Shown here: positions 33,336 to 42,351 of the stretch, one piece after another
How positions within the stretch are numbered: position 1 is the stretch's first letter
How the letters are laid out: every line of letters begins with the position of its first letter
Source: Novosphingobium cyanobacteriorum
GTDB taxonomy: Bacteria > Pseudomonadota > Alphaproteobacteria > Sphingomonadales > Sphingomonadaceae
Length of the DNA: 64,000 nucleotides
Assembly: GCF_029436685.1 (NCBI RefSeq)
Contig: NZ_JAROCY010000007.1
Coordinates: forward strand, 62,001-126,000
Reading direction: 5' to 3'
The notes under the pieces: model-generated
Told to the model about the DNA's origin: nothing
What the model saw: the letters and a program-made list of their open reading frames with translations, nothing else
The model's database searches: none
Program-made: the position numbers and the translations under genes

Positions 33336-33781
33336 TGCATCCGCCCCGTCGCCACGCCTTTTGGCCGGGTAAGCCCCATCCTGCTGTAGATCTGCCCGCC
33401 AAAGATCGGGGTATAGGTCGTCGTCGCGGTCACCTGCACGAAGTCGGCGCGGCTGTCGGTGTCGTTGGGGCACGGCCCCTGCGCCAGCTTCACGCCGTCG
33501 CCGTTGCATTCGGTCCACTTCACGATGGCGAAGCTGCTGGCGTCCCACCCGCTGTCGCTGGCCAGCTGCGCCTGGATCTGCGCGTCGCTTACCGGGGCAA
33601 GGCCGCCTGCCACCGCCATCTGCGCGCCGGCCATGGCCAGCTGCTTGGCATAGACCTGCCGCGCCATCGCCATGGTGAAATCGATCGTGCCGATGATCGC
33701 CAGCATCAGCGCCGGCATCACCAGCGCCGTTTCCAGCAGCACCGCGCCGGCCCGATCGCGCCAGAGCCGCCGCAGCATCAT
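33332..33781 (-). CDS. TadE-like pilus assembly / pseudopilin protein
   Basis: A 149-residue protein: MMLRRLWRDRAGAVLLETAL, then VMPALMLAIIGTIDFTMAMARQVY, the TadE hydrophobic segment with Glu in LLETAL. The periplasmic part includes KWTECNGDGVKLAQGPCPND (a likely disulphide pair). The start ATG overlaps the TadG stop by four bases; a second ATG one codon on is possible. Middle gene of the three-gene set, coupled to both neighbours. Confidence 0.8.
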   Translation of the reverse strand: MMLRRLWRDRAGAVLLETALVMPALMLAIIGTIDFTMAMARQVYAKQLAMAGAQMAVAGGLAPVSDAQIQAQLASDSGWDASSFAIVKWTECNGDGVKLAQGPCPNDTDSRADFVQVTATTTYTPIFGGQIYSRMGLTRPKGVATGRMQ

Positions 33782-35034
33782 CCGATCAGCCTCACCAGCT
33801 TGCCGTTGAACGCGCCCGCGCCCGAACTGGTCGGGCAATTGTTGGTCACATTGGTGTTGCCGCCAAACGTCACATAGCGGGCGGCGATCTGCATGCACGG
33901 CGTGCTCATCCCGCTGTTGCCGGTAAAGCGCACCATGCTGCCCTTCACATAGATTGCGCCCTGGAACGAAGATGTGTTGTCCCCGGTCACTGTGAAGGTG
34001 GTCTGGTTGTTGTACGAAGCGGTCCTCTGCTGATACATCAGGATGCCGGCGTAAGTGCCCGATGTCGAAGCGGAAAGCTGGATGGTCGAGGTGCCGGCGG
34101 CGGTGAACTTGCCCGGCGAGCTGGGGTTGTTCTGGTTCAGGAAGATCAGCGTCACCCCACTGCCGCGCAGCTTGGCGTTGGCGTCCACCTGCACATCGCC
34201 ACCCATGATGTAATAGATGCCGGGGTTCAGCGTCAGGTCGCCACTGCTGCGCAGCGAGCTGTAGCAGCCCGGCCCGATCGTCTCGACGAAGTTGTTCTTG
34301 GTCCAGTAGTTCTGCGTCGCCCCGCAGCTGGGCGAAGGGTTTGGCAGCGCGCCCAGCGGATCGGGCAGCGCAAACATCTTTTCGGCGATCGTGGTGGTGC
34401 TGGTGATGCCATTGCCGCGCGTCACCGTACCGGCGGTATAGAGCGTGGGCACGTCGATGTACTGCCCCGTCGCCGCCAGCGCGCCGGTCGCCTTGGAGTT
34501 GGACGCCGCCCCGCACTTCATGGTCAGCGATGCGCTGCCGGTGATCGCCAGCGAGCTGGTGTTGCTGCTGTCCATCGCCACCACGCAGTTGGCTGCCCCG
34601 GCAAAGGCGCTCGCCGTCGCCTCGGCGTTCAATGCCACCGACCTGTTCATGAAGATCCCCATGAACGGCAGCGTCTGCACCGAATTGAGCGAGACGCGCA
34701 CGGCATAGGGATCGTTCTTGCCCGGCCCGGTGCTCGGCGTCGCTTCGATCGCGGTATAGGTGATCGCGCCCTTGGCGTTGTATCCCACCGCCTTCTTGAC
34801 CGAGGCCGTCACGTCCTGGGAGCTGATCTTGGCCAGCGCGCCGGCCTGGGCGCCCATGTCGGCCGCGTTGCGCAGGTCGCGCTTCAGCATCACCATCTGT
34901 GCTGCGTCCACGCCCAGCCCGACCATGCCGACCATCGGCACCAGCGCCAGCGCGGTGAGGATCGCCGCCTGCCCGCGGGAATCACGCCGCAATGCCCGCG
35001 CCTTGCCGGTGAGCAACGCCACTATGCCCGCCAT
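33778..35034 (-). CDS. TadG-like pilus assembly protein
   Basis: A 418-residue protein with a basic N-terminus and the TadG/Flp-type membrane helix RRDSRGQAAILTALALVPMV near 18-37, followed by LGVDAAQMVMLKRDLRNAADM. This is the Tad_N pattern often linked to a von Willebrand-like domain. The remainder is a Gly/Ser/Thr-rich beta region (VDANAKLRGSGVTLIFLNQN) in place of a clear VWA. The ATG at 35034 was chosen; an upstream start would add 11 residues. First gene of a coupled TadG-TadE-TadE unit. Confidence 0.78.
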   Translation of the reverse strand: MAGIVALLTGKARALRRDSRGQAAILTALALVPMVGMVGLGVDAAQMVMLKRDLRNAADMGAQAGALAKISSQDVTASVKKAVGYNAKGAITYTAIEATPSTGPGKNDPYAVRVSLNSVQTLPFMGIFMNRSVALNAEATASAFAGAANCVVAMDSSNTSSLAITGSASLTMKCGAASNSKATGALAATGQYIDVPTLYTAGTVTRGNGITSTTTIAEKMFALPDPLGALPNPSPSCGATQNYWTKNNFVETIGPGCYSSLRSSGDLTLNPGIYYIMGGDVQVDANAKLRGSGVTLIFLNQNNPSSPGKFTAAGTSTIQLSASTSGTYAGILMYQQRTASYNNQTTFTVTGDNTSSFQGAIYVKGSMVRFTGNSGMSTPCMQIAARYVTFGGNTNVTNNCPTSSGAGAFNGKLVRLIG

Positions 35035-35202
35035 GCTGAATGCCCCGGTTGGAAAATTACCAACCAAAGGTATAGCGAATCAGGGTGATTGCGCCTTAAC
35101 GCCCCCTACGCGCAAACCCCTATCGGGTCATCACCACCACGGTCCTCCCGCCTGCCGCAGGGGATGGGTCCTGGCTTTCGCAACCTGCGCGTTGGCGCCC
35201 GA

Positions 35203-35778
35203 TCAGAAGTATCGCTCGCCGATCCGGATCGTGTCGCCCGGCAGCACGCCCACCTGCTGCCCGCGCAGTTCGACCGACGCTTCCCCCGGCGAGGTCTGCC
35301 GGCGCAGGAACGCGGTCTTCTCGTTCGCGCGATAAGTGTATCCGCCCGCAAGCGCCACCGCCTGCTGCACGGTCATCCCGGCAACATAGGGATACTGGCC
35401 CGGCTTGTTCACTTCGCCCAGGATGTAGAAGGGGCGATAGTTGAGCACTTCCACACTCACCCGCGGATCGTTGACATAGCCTGCGGCCAGCTTGCCGGTC
35501 AGGTCCTTGGTCACCTCGTCGATCGTGCGGTTGCCCGCCTCGATCGATCCGATCAGCGGAAACGCCACCGCGCCCGCCGGCGTCACATTGTATTCGCCGG
35601 TCAGCGCGGGTTCGTTATAAACCGTGATGCGCAGCTTGTCGCCCGCACCCAGGCGGTAGCTTTCAAGCCCTTGCGCCACTTCGGCGGCGGAAATCGGCGG
35701 GGCGGAATTGCCCGCGCAGCCCGATACGAGCGTCGCAGAAAGCGCCAGCGATGCAGCCGCGACGATAAACTTGCGCAT
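35203..35778 (-). CDS. Polysaccharide export lipoprotein (Wza/GumB-like)
   Basis: A 191-residue outer-membrane polysaccharide export protein. The lipoprotein signal has a lipobox ending LVSGC at residue 21. The Poly_export domain runs through RLGAGDKLRITVYNEPALTGEYNV, followed by an SLBB segment (RPFYILGEVNKPGQYPYVAGMTVQQAVALAGG). A GGGGAA site precedes the ATG. It is divergent from the tyrosine autokinase gene across a 495-bp gap, and the two are expected to work together in exporting the polymer made by the downstream cluster. Confidence 0.9.
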   Translation of the reverse strand: MRKFIVAAASLALSATLVSGCAGNSAPPISAAEVAQGLESYRLGAGDKLRITVYNEPALTGEYNVTPAGAVAFPLIGSIEAGNRTIDEVTKDLTGKLAAGYVNDPRVSVEVLNYRPFYILGEVNKPGQYPYVAGMTVQQAVALAGGYTYRANEKTAFLRRQTSPGEASVELRGQQVGVLPGDTIRIGERYF

Positions 35779-36273
35779 GTGATTCCCCAAAGATGGTGGT
35801 GTGTTCCCGTTGCCTTCTTGTTCTATGCGCGCGTGGGGAAAGGACAATCGCTCGCAGCGTAACGAAAGCTCAGGATCGGAGGAAGTCGGTCCGGGGGCGC
35901 AGAACGTGGATGGAACATGGCGGCCTGCGCGCGGGCTGCGGCGCAAGGGCGCAAATCCATCACCACGGCATTACACCTAAGGCACACCCTTAAGCATTTC
36001 CACGAGTTTCCATCGTGATTGTGCCGGTGTGGCGTGGGCGGCGGGCCGGTCTGGTAACGATGGTTAACGGCAGATTTGCGCGTCCCGACGGGTTCGGTCC
36101 GGGGATGGTCCGGCACGGATGGGGTTTTTGCCTCTGAACCGGATGCGCTTCGCCTTTCGTGACAGACGGCCTTGCCTAGTGTCCCGTTCGACCCGGCAGG
36201 GGACTTTGCACCGTTCCGGTTAGGTCCCCCGAACAGGGGGTTCGGGACCGGTACAAGCGATGGAGATGCGTTG
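35779..36273. other. Divergent intergenic region of the exopolysaccharide cluster
   Basis: 495 bp between the export lipoprotein and the autokinase. No convincing gene is seen; open frames here lack coding character. It should hold both promoters. The only clear structure is the hairpin at 36223-36249. The autokinase frame is open upstream to a TTG at 36172. Confidence 0.6.
36223..36249 (+). promoter_or_regulatory. Leader hairpin before the autokinase gene
   Basis: CCCGAAC (36228-36234) and GTTCGGG (36240-36246) pair around an AGGGG loop, extended by GGT/ACC with a two-base bulge. It lies 25 bp upstream of the chosen GTG start and may affect translation or transcription of the exopolysaccharide operon. 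No T-run follows. Confidence 0.4.
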
Positions 36274-38451
36274 GTGAACTCGGCGGCGACAACGGCAGTC
36301 GGCATGTATGGCGGGGCCCAGGCAGGCCTTCCGGCAGTGCCTTTCGAAACGCGCGTACCCCCTCCGGCGGCAGACCGCGTGGACCTGCGCCTGCTGATGG
36401 CGATGTTCCGCCGCCGTCTCGGCATCTTCATCACCGTGGTCCTGGTGGTGATCGCTGCGGGCCTCGTTCTCACCGCGCTGCAGACGCGGCGGTATGAGGC
36501 GGTGGCCGACGTCGCGCTCAATGCGCGCCTCGCCTCGATCAACCCGCAAAGCTCGAACGACAAGCCGGAAAGCGCCATTCCCAGCGAAGGCTATGTCGAC
36601 ACGCAGGTTTCGGTGGTCACGTCGGAGGCCAATGTCGGCGCCGTGGTCGATCAGCTCGGCCTGGCAAAGAACGCGCAGTACAACCAGGGCGCCACCACCC
36701 CGGCCGAACAGCGCGCCGCCGCGATCGACACGATCCTGTCGGGCCTCACCGCCACGCGCATCGGCACCACCTATGGCATCGCCATTTCGTATGAAAGCAC
36801 CGATCCGCAGGATGCGGCGCGCATCGCCAACGCTGTGGCGCGGCAGTACACGCAGGGTGCGCTCGATGCGAAGCGGGCCACCGCCCGCGGCACCACGCAG
36901 CTGATCGCCAACCGGCTGGAACAGCTGCGCCAGCAGGCGCTGGCCGATACCGCCGCAGTGCAGCGCTATCGCATCGCCAACAACCTGCTTTCCACCACGC
37001 AGGGCACGCTGACCGAGCAGGAAATCTCCAGCTACAACCAGGAAGTCGCCAATGCCCGGGCCCAGGCGGCCGAGGATGCGGCCCGCCTTGATGCGGCCCG
37101 GCGGCAGGTGGCCGGCGGTGCGGTGCGCGGGGGGGTTGACGATGTCAACGTCTCCTCCACCATCACCAACCTGCGCGGCCAACTCGGCGTTGCCAGCGCC
37201 GAACTCGCGAATCTCACCGCCCGCTACGGATCGCGTCACCCCGACGTGATCCGCGCCCGCGCCACGGTGGAATCGATCCAGACGCAGATCGCCGCCGAAA
37301 CCCGCCGCGTGGTGGACAGCCTCGAATCGCGCGCCCGCGTCTCGCAGCAGCGCCTCGCCTCGCTCTCGGGCACGCTTGACCAGTCGCGCGGCACCCTGGC
37401 GCAGAACAATGCCGCCATGGTCGGCCTGCAGGACCTGCAGCAGCGCGCCGATACCTCGAATGCGCTCTACCAGTCCTATCTCAACCGCTACAAGGAACTG
37501 ACCGCGCGCGAAGGCACCGAACAGGCCGATGCAGACCTGCTGCGCCCGGCCGAAGTTCCCGGCCGCCCGTCCAGCCCGCATGTCCTGCTCAACCTGATCC
37601 TGTCGGTCGCGCTCGGCGTGGGCCTCGGCATCGCCGCCGCCTTCGCTGCCGAAATGACCTTCAGCGGGCTGACCACGGGCGATGACATCGAACAGCGCCT
37701 CGGCGTGCGCTACCTTGGCTCGATCCCGCTGCTGCAGTCGGTCTCGCGCCAGCGTGGCCAGGCGCCGACCATGGCCGTGCTCGAGGATCCGCGCTCTGGC
37801 TTTGCCGAAAGCTTCCGCTCGCTGCGCGCCTCCATCGCCATGAACACCCGGATGGCCAGGGTCATCGCCATCACCTCGGCCCTGCCCGATGAAGGCAAGA
37901 CCACCACCTCGATCTGCCTTGCCCGCTCGATGGCCGCGGCCGGAGACAACGTGCTGCTGATCGATGGCGACCTGCGCCGCCAGGGCGTCAGCCGCTTCCT
38001 GCGCGGGGAAAGCGGCCAGCCCGGCCTCATGGAGGTGCTGCGCGGCACCGCCACGCTCGATCAGGCGCTCGTCGTCGATCAGGCCAGCGGGCTCTATGTC
38101 CTGCCCGTCGCCGGCGATGCCAGCGATGCGCCCGAACTCCTCACCGGAGACGAGATGGACGCCCTGCTCGACAAGGCGCGCGAACGCTTCCACGCGGTGA
38201 TCATCGATACCGCCCCGGTCCTGCCGATCGCCGATGCCCGCCTCGTGCTGGGCAAGGCCGATGCCTCGGTCTTCGTCACCCGCTGGCGGAAGACCCCGGA
38301 AGCCGCGCTGCGCTCCGCCCTGCGCCTGCTTCCGGAAGAGCGCGTGCAGCTCGCCGGCGTCGCCCTCACCCGCGTCGACATGCGCAAGCAGGCCCGCTTC
38401 GGCTATGGCGACGATGCGTTCTACAACTCCTACAAGTCCTATTATGCCTGA
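36274..38451 (+). CDS. Exopolysaccharide transport tyrosine autokinase (Wzc-like)
   Basis: A 725-residue inner-membrane polysaccharide co-polymerase fused to a BY-kinase. N-terminal TM (LGIFITVVLVVIAAGLVL), Wzz domain, long periplasmic coiled coil (about 190-430), second TM (LLNLILSVALGVGLGIAAAF), then the kinase: Walker A SALPDEGKTTT, Walker A' LLIDGDLRR, Walker B VIIDTAPVLPI. The end has the tyrosine cluster FGYGDDAFYNSYKSYYA for autophosphorylation. GTG 36274 has a GGAG site. An open frame extends 34 codons further up. Overlaps the GT4 gene by eight bases. Confidence 0.9.
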   Translation: MNSAATTAVGMYGGAQAGLPAVPFETRVPPPAADRVDLRLLMAMFRRRLGIFITVVLVVIAAGLVLTALQTRRYEAVADVALNARLASINPQSSNDKPESAIPSEGYVDTQVSVVTSEANVGAVVDQLGLAKNAQYNQGATTPAEQRAAAIDTILSGLTATRIGTTYGIAISYESTDPQDAARIANAVARQYTQGALDAKRATARGTTQLIANRLEQLRQQALADTAAVQRYRIANNLLSTTQGTLTEQEISSYNQEVANARAQAAEDAARLDAARRQVAGGAVRGGVDDVNVSSTITNLRGQLGVASAELANLTARYGSRHPDVIRARATVESIQTQIAAETRRVVDSLESRARVSQQRLASLSGTLDQSRGTLAQNNAAMVGLQDLQQRADTSNALYQSYLNRYKELTAREGTEQADADLLRPAEVPGRPSSPHVLLNLILSVALGVGLGIAAAFAAEMTFSGLTTGDDIEQRLGVRYLGSIPLLQSVSRQRGQAPTMAVLEDPRSGFAESFRSLRASIAMNTRMARVIAITSALPDEGKTTTSICLARSMAAAGDNVLLIDGDLRRQGVSRFLRGESGQPGLMEVLRGTATLDQALVVDQASGLYVLPVAGDASDAPELLTGDEMDALLDKARERFHAVIIDTAPVLPIADARLVLGKADASVFVTRWRKTPEAALRSALRLLPEERVQLAGVALTRVDMRKQARFGYGDDAFYNSYKSYYA

Positions 38452-39790
38452 GCCGTTGCCTGTGGGACCATCCACCCCGGCAACGCTCCTGGCGGGAGCC
38501 GGTGGCCTGCTGCCCGAAGCGGGCGGTGCGTCGGCTCCCGCCGCTCCTTCCCTGCTGTTCCCGACCACGGCCGAGATCAACGCCGCCTCCAGCCCTGTCC
38601 GCGCCGATGCCGGCACGGTTGCCGCCAGCGGCGGCCAGGCGAGCGTCCTGTTCGATCCCGCTGCAACGCGTGGCCTGCACCCGGTGGGCTTGCCCGTCGA
38701 TCCTCGCGCCCGGTTCAAGCGTGTGGCCATCGTGCACTACTGGCTCGTTACCATGCGCGGTGGCGAACGCGTGCTCGAACGCCTGCTGCAGATGTTCCCG
38801 CAGGCGGACATCTTCACCCATGTCTATGATCCTTCGGCCGTGTCGGACATCATCCGACGCCACACGGTGAAGACCAGCTTCATCCAGAAGCTGCCTTTCG
38901 CCACCACCAAGTACCAGTCATACCTGCCACTTATGCCGATGGCGCTCGAACACCTCGATCTGCGCGGCTACGATCTGGTGATCTCAAGCGAAAGCGGCCC
39001 GGCCAAGGGTGTCATCGCCGCGCCCGATGCCATGCACCTGTGCTATGTCCATTCGCCGATGCGCTATCTGTGGGACCATTACCACGATTACCGCGACGCC
39101 ACCGGCTTCGTGAATCGCATGGTCATGCCGTGGATGTGCCACTCGCTGCGCAAATGGGACATGTCGAGTGCCGCGCGGGTCGATCGCTTCCTGGCCAATT
39201 CCAATTTCATCCGCGAACGCATCGCCAAGGCCTGGCGTCGCCCCGCCGAAGTCGTCCATCCGCCGGTGGAGACCGACCTGTTCAATGTCAGCCCGGATAT
39301 CGAGGATTCCTGGCTCTGGGTCGGCCAGCTCGTTCCCTACAAGCGTGCCGACCTTGCGATCGACGCCTTCAACAAGCTCGGCCTGCCGCTCACCGTTGTG
39401 GGTGATGGCCCCATGGCCAAGGAACTGCGCAAGCGGGCCGGGCCCAACATCCGCATGATTCCACGCATGTCTTTTGCCGAACTTCGCGCCGCCTATGCCC
39501 GCGCCCGCGCGCTGGTGTTCACGGCAGAGGAAGACTTCGGCATCGTTCCGGTCGAGGTCATGGCCTCGGGCCGACCGGTCCTCGCCTATGGTCGCGGCGG
39601 CGCGCTCGACAGCGTCGTTGCCGGCCGCACCCGTCAGTTTTTCGCCGAACAGAGTGTCGATGCCGTGGTCGAAGCGGTGCAGGACATGGAGCGCTGGCTG
39701 CCCCACTTCGATCCCGCAGCCTCACTCACCCGCGCCCGCGATTTCGCGCCGGAAGTCTTTGACCGTGGCATTCTCGAAGCGCTCGTCTGA
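38444..39790 (+). CDS. GT4-family glycosyltransferase
   Basis: A 448-residue cytosolic retaining glycosyltransferase of the GT-B fold. The catalytic part starts only at about residue 88 (RVAIVHYWLVTMRGGERVLERLL). The acceptor loop is LCYVHSPMRYLWDHYHDY, and the nucleotide-sugar motif EEDFGIVPVEVMASGRPVLAYGRGG (E-x7-E) is intact. The N-terminal ~85 residues are Pro/Ala/Ser-rich and probably disordered, unusual for the family. The ATG lies inside the end of the autokinase gene. It likely adds a sugar during repeat-unit assembly; the sugar is unknown. Confidence 0.88.
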   Translation: MPEPLPVGPSTPATLLAGAGGLLPEAGGASAPAAPSLLFPTTAEINAASSPVRADAGTVAASGGQASVLFDPAATRGLHPVGLPVDPRARFKRVAIVHYWLVTMRGGERVLERLLQMFPQADIFTHVYDPSAVSDIIRRHTVKTSFIQKLPFATTKYQSYLPLMPMALEHLDLRGYDLVISSESGPAKGVIAAPDAMHLCYVHSPMRYLWDHYHDYRDATGFVNRMVMPWMCHSLRKWDMSSAARVDRFLANSNFIRERIAKAWRRPAEVVHPPVETDLFNVSPDIEDSWLWVGQLVPYKRADLAIDAFNKLGLPLTVVGDGPMAKELRKRAGPNIRMIPRMSFAELRAAYARARALVFTAEEDFGIVPVEVMASGRPVLAYGRGGALDSVVAGRTRQFFAEQSVDAVVEAVQDMERWLPHFDPAASLTRARDFAPEVFDRGILEALV

Positions 39791-39838
39791 TGGTGCCGTG
39801 CCCGGTTCGCGTCCGCTGGTGGAGGCACGGCTGACGGC

Positions 39839-40408
39839 ATGCCGCAGACCCTCCCCCGGCTCAGTCTGCTCAGCCGCCTGCGCACGCTGGCGGTCTCGCT
39901 CTATCTCGCGGCGCGCGGCACCCCCCATGGCGGCCACCTGTTCATCCGCGATGGCTTCCCGCGGTTTCCCGGCGGCGGCGATGTCCACTTCGGCTACCGG
40001 GTCAACATGCAGTGCGATCTCGCGCCGGTCTGGCTGCGGGCCGCGCGCGGCGCCAGCATCGAACTGGGCGACCGCACGTTCATCAACGCCGGCACCGAAA
40101 TCATCGCCGCTCAGCTCGTCACCATCGGCCCGCACTGCCGCATCGGCCCGTTCTGCACCATATCGGACACCAATCACCACCCGGTGCACGAAGGCGAAAT
40201 GGCCCGAGTCGCGCCGGTCATACTCGGGCGCAACGTCTGGCTCGGCCGGGGCGTCATTGTCCTGCCCGGCAGCGTCATCGGCGATCACAGCGTCATCGGC
40301 GCCGGCTCCGTCGTCTCCGGCACCGTTCCGCCGCGCCAGGTCTGGCGCGGCAACCCGGCGGTTCACGTCAAGGACGTGCGCTGCTCTCCTGATTTCGTGC
40401 GTGGCTGA
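39839..40408 (+). CDS. Hexapeptide-repeat acyltransferase
   Basis: A 189-residue left-handed beta-helix (LbH) O-acetyltransferase-like protein. Hexapeptide turns run from VTIGPHCRIGPFCTISDTNHHP through VILGRNVWLGRGVIVLPGSVIGDHSVIGAGSVVSG. The conserved catalytic His is probably in DTNHHPVH. It may place acetyl groups on the exopolysaccharide. It lies 48 bp after the GT4 gene and 36 bp before the polymerase-like gene, in the same operon. Confidence 0.85.
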   Translation: MPQTLPRLSLLSRLRTLAVSLYLAARGTPHGGHLFIRDGFPRFPGGGDVHFGYRVNMQCDLAPVWLRAARGASIELGDRTFINAGTEIIAAQLVTIGPHCRIGPFCTISDTNHHPVHEGEMARVAPVILGRNVWLGRGVIVLPGSVIGDHSVIGAGSVVSGTVPPRQVWRGNPAVHVKDVRCSPDFVRG

Positions 40409-40444
40409 CGCGCGCGGCATGGCCTTGCAGGGAACGCTACTCCC

Positions 40445-41896
40445 ATGATGCTCACTTTCATCGGCGCTATCCAGGTCCTGCTCGGGCTGGCGCTGTTCCT
40501 GATCGGCTCGGTCGAAGCGATGTTCGGCTTCATGCTCGTGTCGGCCATGTTCGGCGGGTCTGCCGCGCTTACCCTGCCCGCGCTCGGTGGCTCGTCGATC
40601 CCTCCGGTGCAGTTCGCGCTGGTGTTCATGGCCCTGCGCCTGTTCGTGCCCGGTGCCGGGCAGATGAACGCCGTGGGAGAGGCCGCGCGCGCCAATGTCT
40701 ACCTCGTGCTTTTTGTGCTGTGGGGCGCGGTGCTGGCCTTCATCGCCCCGCGCATCTTTGCCGGGCAGGTCGATGTCACCCCGCTGCGTGGACGTACCGA
40801 AGCGCGCTATATCTCCGAAAAGGCCTATCTCTACGCAACCCGCCCCCTCGCGCCCTCGCCGCAGAACATCACCACTGCGGTCTACATGTTCGGAACGCTG
40901 CTTGCCGGCATTGCCGCGCACGTCTCCTCCCGTACCGAGCGCGGCCGCGCCACGCTGGTGCGCACCATGGCCGTGGTCGGCATGCTCCACGCGCTGATCG
41001 GCTTCACCAGCGTCGCCGCCAAGGGTACGCCCATTGCCGACGTGCTGAATATCTTCCGCAACGCCAACTATGCGCAGCTCGATCACTCGTGGAAGGGCTT
41101 CGTGCGGATGACCGGCATCTGGCCCGAAGCCTCGAGCTACGCGGCCTTCGCGATGACGTGGTTCGTGTTCAACTTCGAATGCTGGCTGCGCCGCGTCGAT
41201 GGCCGCTTCACCGGGCCCGCCGCGCTGCTGCTGGCCATGGCGCTGGTCTTCTCCACCGCCAGCACCGCCTATGTCGGCCTGCCGATCTACTTTGCCTTCG
41301 TGATCATGCGCATGCTGCTGTTCCCCGGCGCCGTCACGGCTGACCGCGTGCTGTGGATCGGCGCGGCGGTGCTAATCCTCGTCGTCGTCGCCTGCACCGT
41401 CATGCTCGCCCAACCGTCCTTCGCTGACAGCTTCGTCGGCCTGATCCGCCGCATGACCGTGGAAAAGCAGGACTCCTTCTCGGGCCTGCAGCGCAAGTTC
41501 TGGGCGTGGCAGGGGATCGACGCCTTCCTCAAGACCGGTGGCATCGGCATCGGTCCGGGCAGCTTCCGTTCCTCCAGTCTCGCCACCGCGGTGCTCGGCT
41601 CCACCGGCATTCTCGGCGCGGCGGCCTTGCTCACCCACTTCCTCTTTGCGTTCAAGCCGCACCGTCTGTCCACCTATGCCCCCAGCCAGAGCCTTTCGCT
41701 TTCCACCGGGGCGGCCTGTGCCTGGGCCATGCTGATGGGCGTGCTGATCGCCTCGATCGCCGCACCATCGTGCGATCCGGGCACGGACTTCGGCATTCTC
41801 GCCGGCGCCGCCCTGGCCCTGCGCGGTCGCCCGGTGCTGGCCACCAGCCTGCGCTGGCGCGTGCCGGCGCCGCAACAGGTGCTCAGCCCCGCCTGA
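40445..41896 (+). CDS. O-antigen ligase/polymerase-like membrane protein
   Basis: A 483-residue integral membrane protein with about 10-12 hydrophobic segments and a large periplasmic loop near 340-380 (TVEKQDSFSGLQRKFWAWQGIDAF, then KTGGIGIGPGSFRSSS), the layout of Wzy polymerases and WaaL-like ligases. By context it is the candidate repeat-unit polymerase of this cluster. No Wzx flippase or initiating transferase is present in the window, so other genes must lie elsewhere. It ends 89 bp before a PilZ-like gene. Confidence 0.8.
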   Translation: MMLTFIGAIQVLLGLALFLIGSVEAMFGFMLVSAMFGGSAALTLPALGGSSIPPVQFALVFMALRLFVPGAGQMNAVGEAARANVYLVLFVLWGAVLAFIAPRIFAGQVDVTPLRGRTEARYISEKAYLYATRPLAPSPQNITTAVYMFGTLLAGIAAHVSSRTERGRATLVRTMAVVGMLHALIGFTSVAAKGTPIADVLNIFRNANYAQLDHSWKGFVRMTGIWPEASSYAAFAMTWFVFNFECWLRRVDGRFTGPAALLLAMALVFSTASTAYVGLPIYFAFVIMRMLLFPGAVTADRVLWIGAAVLILVVVACTVMLAQPSFADSFVGLIRRMTVEKQDSFSGLQRKFWAWQGIDAFLKTGGIGIGPGSFRSSSLATAVLGSTGILGAAALLTHFLFAFKPHRLSTYAPSQSLSLSTGAACAWAMLMGVLIASIAAPSCDPGTDFGILAGAALALRGRPVLATSLRWRVPAPQQVLSPA

Positions 41897-41985
41897 CCGC
41901 GCCCGCCGCTTGGCGGATCATTAACGCTCAACGAAATCCGGCACCCGCCAAGTTTGCGTTAACCACCGCATGCGAAGAAATACGC

Positions 41986-42351
41986 ATGCCCAAGCGTCCC
42001 TCCCTCCCCCACCCGGACCGCCGACGCTCAACCCCGCGTTTCGGCCTCCACCTTGCCGCCAACCTGCGCCCGCCGGTCGATGACAGCGCGCGCGAAGAGC
42101 CGCAGCCCTCGGACGATCCCATGATCGTCGATCTGTCGCAGCATGGCTGCCGTCTTGCCGGGCTGGCGCGTCCGCTGCTGGTCGGGGCGCCCATCACCAT
42201 CGCGCCAGCGGGTCAGCCTACCCTGACCGCCTGGGTTCGCTGGTGCGTTGGCGGCGAGGCCGGCCTGGAGTTCGCCCGACCGCTTCCCGCCGGCCTCGCC
42301 GAGACGATGCAGGACCGCCACCCCGTCACCTTCCCCAACCTCGCCGCTTGA
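41986..42351 (+). CDS. PilZ-domain-like protein
   Basis: A 121-residue protein with an N-terminal Arg-rich stretch (DRRRSTPRFGL), then VDLSQHGCRLAGLARPLLVG and TAWVRWCVGGEAGLEFARPL, which follow the PilZ beta-barrel plan (RxxxR, DxSxxG, RW..G.EF). It probably binds c-di-GMP, or is a degenerate version of such a protein. Its position directly after exopolysaccharide genes suggests control of polymer production. The N-terminal RxxxR match is loose. Confidence 0.65.
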   Translation: MPKRPSLPHPDRRRSTPRFGLHLAANLRPPVDDSAREEPQPSDDPMIVDLSQHGCRLAGLARPLLVGAPITIAPAGQPTLTAWVRWCVGGEAGLEFARPLPAGLAETMQDRHPVTFPNLAA

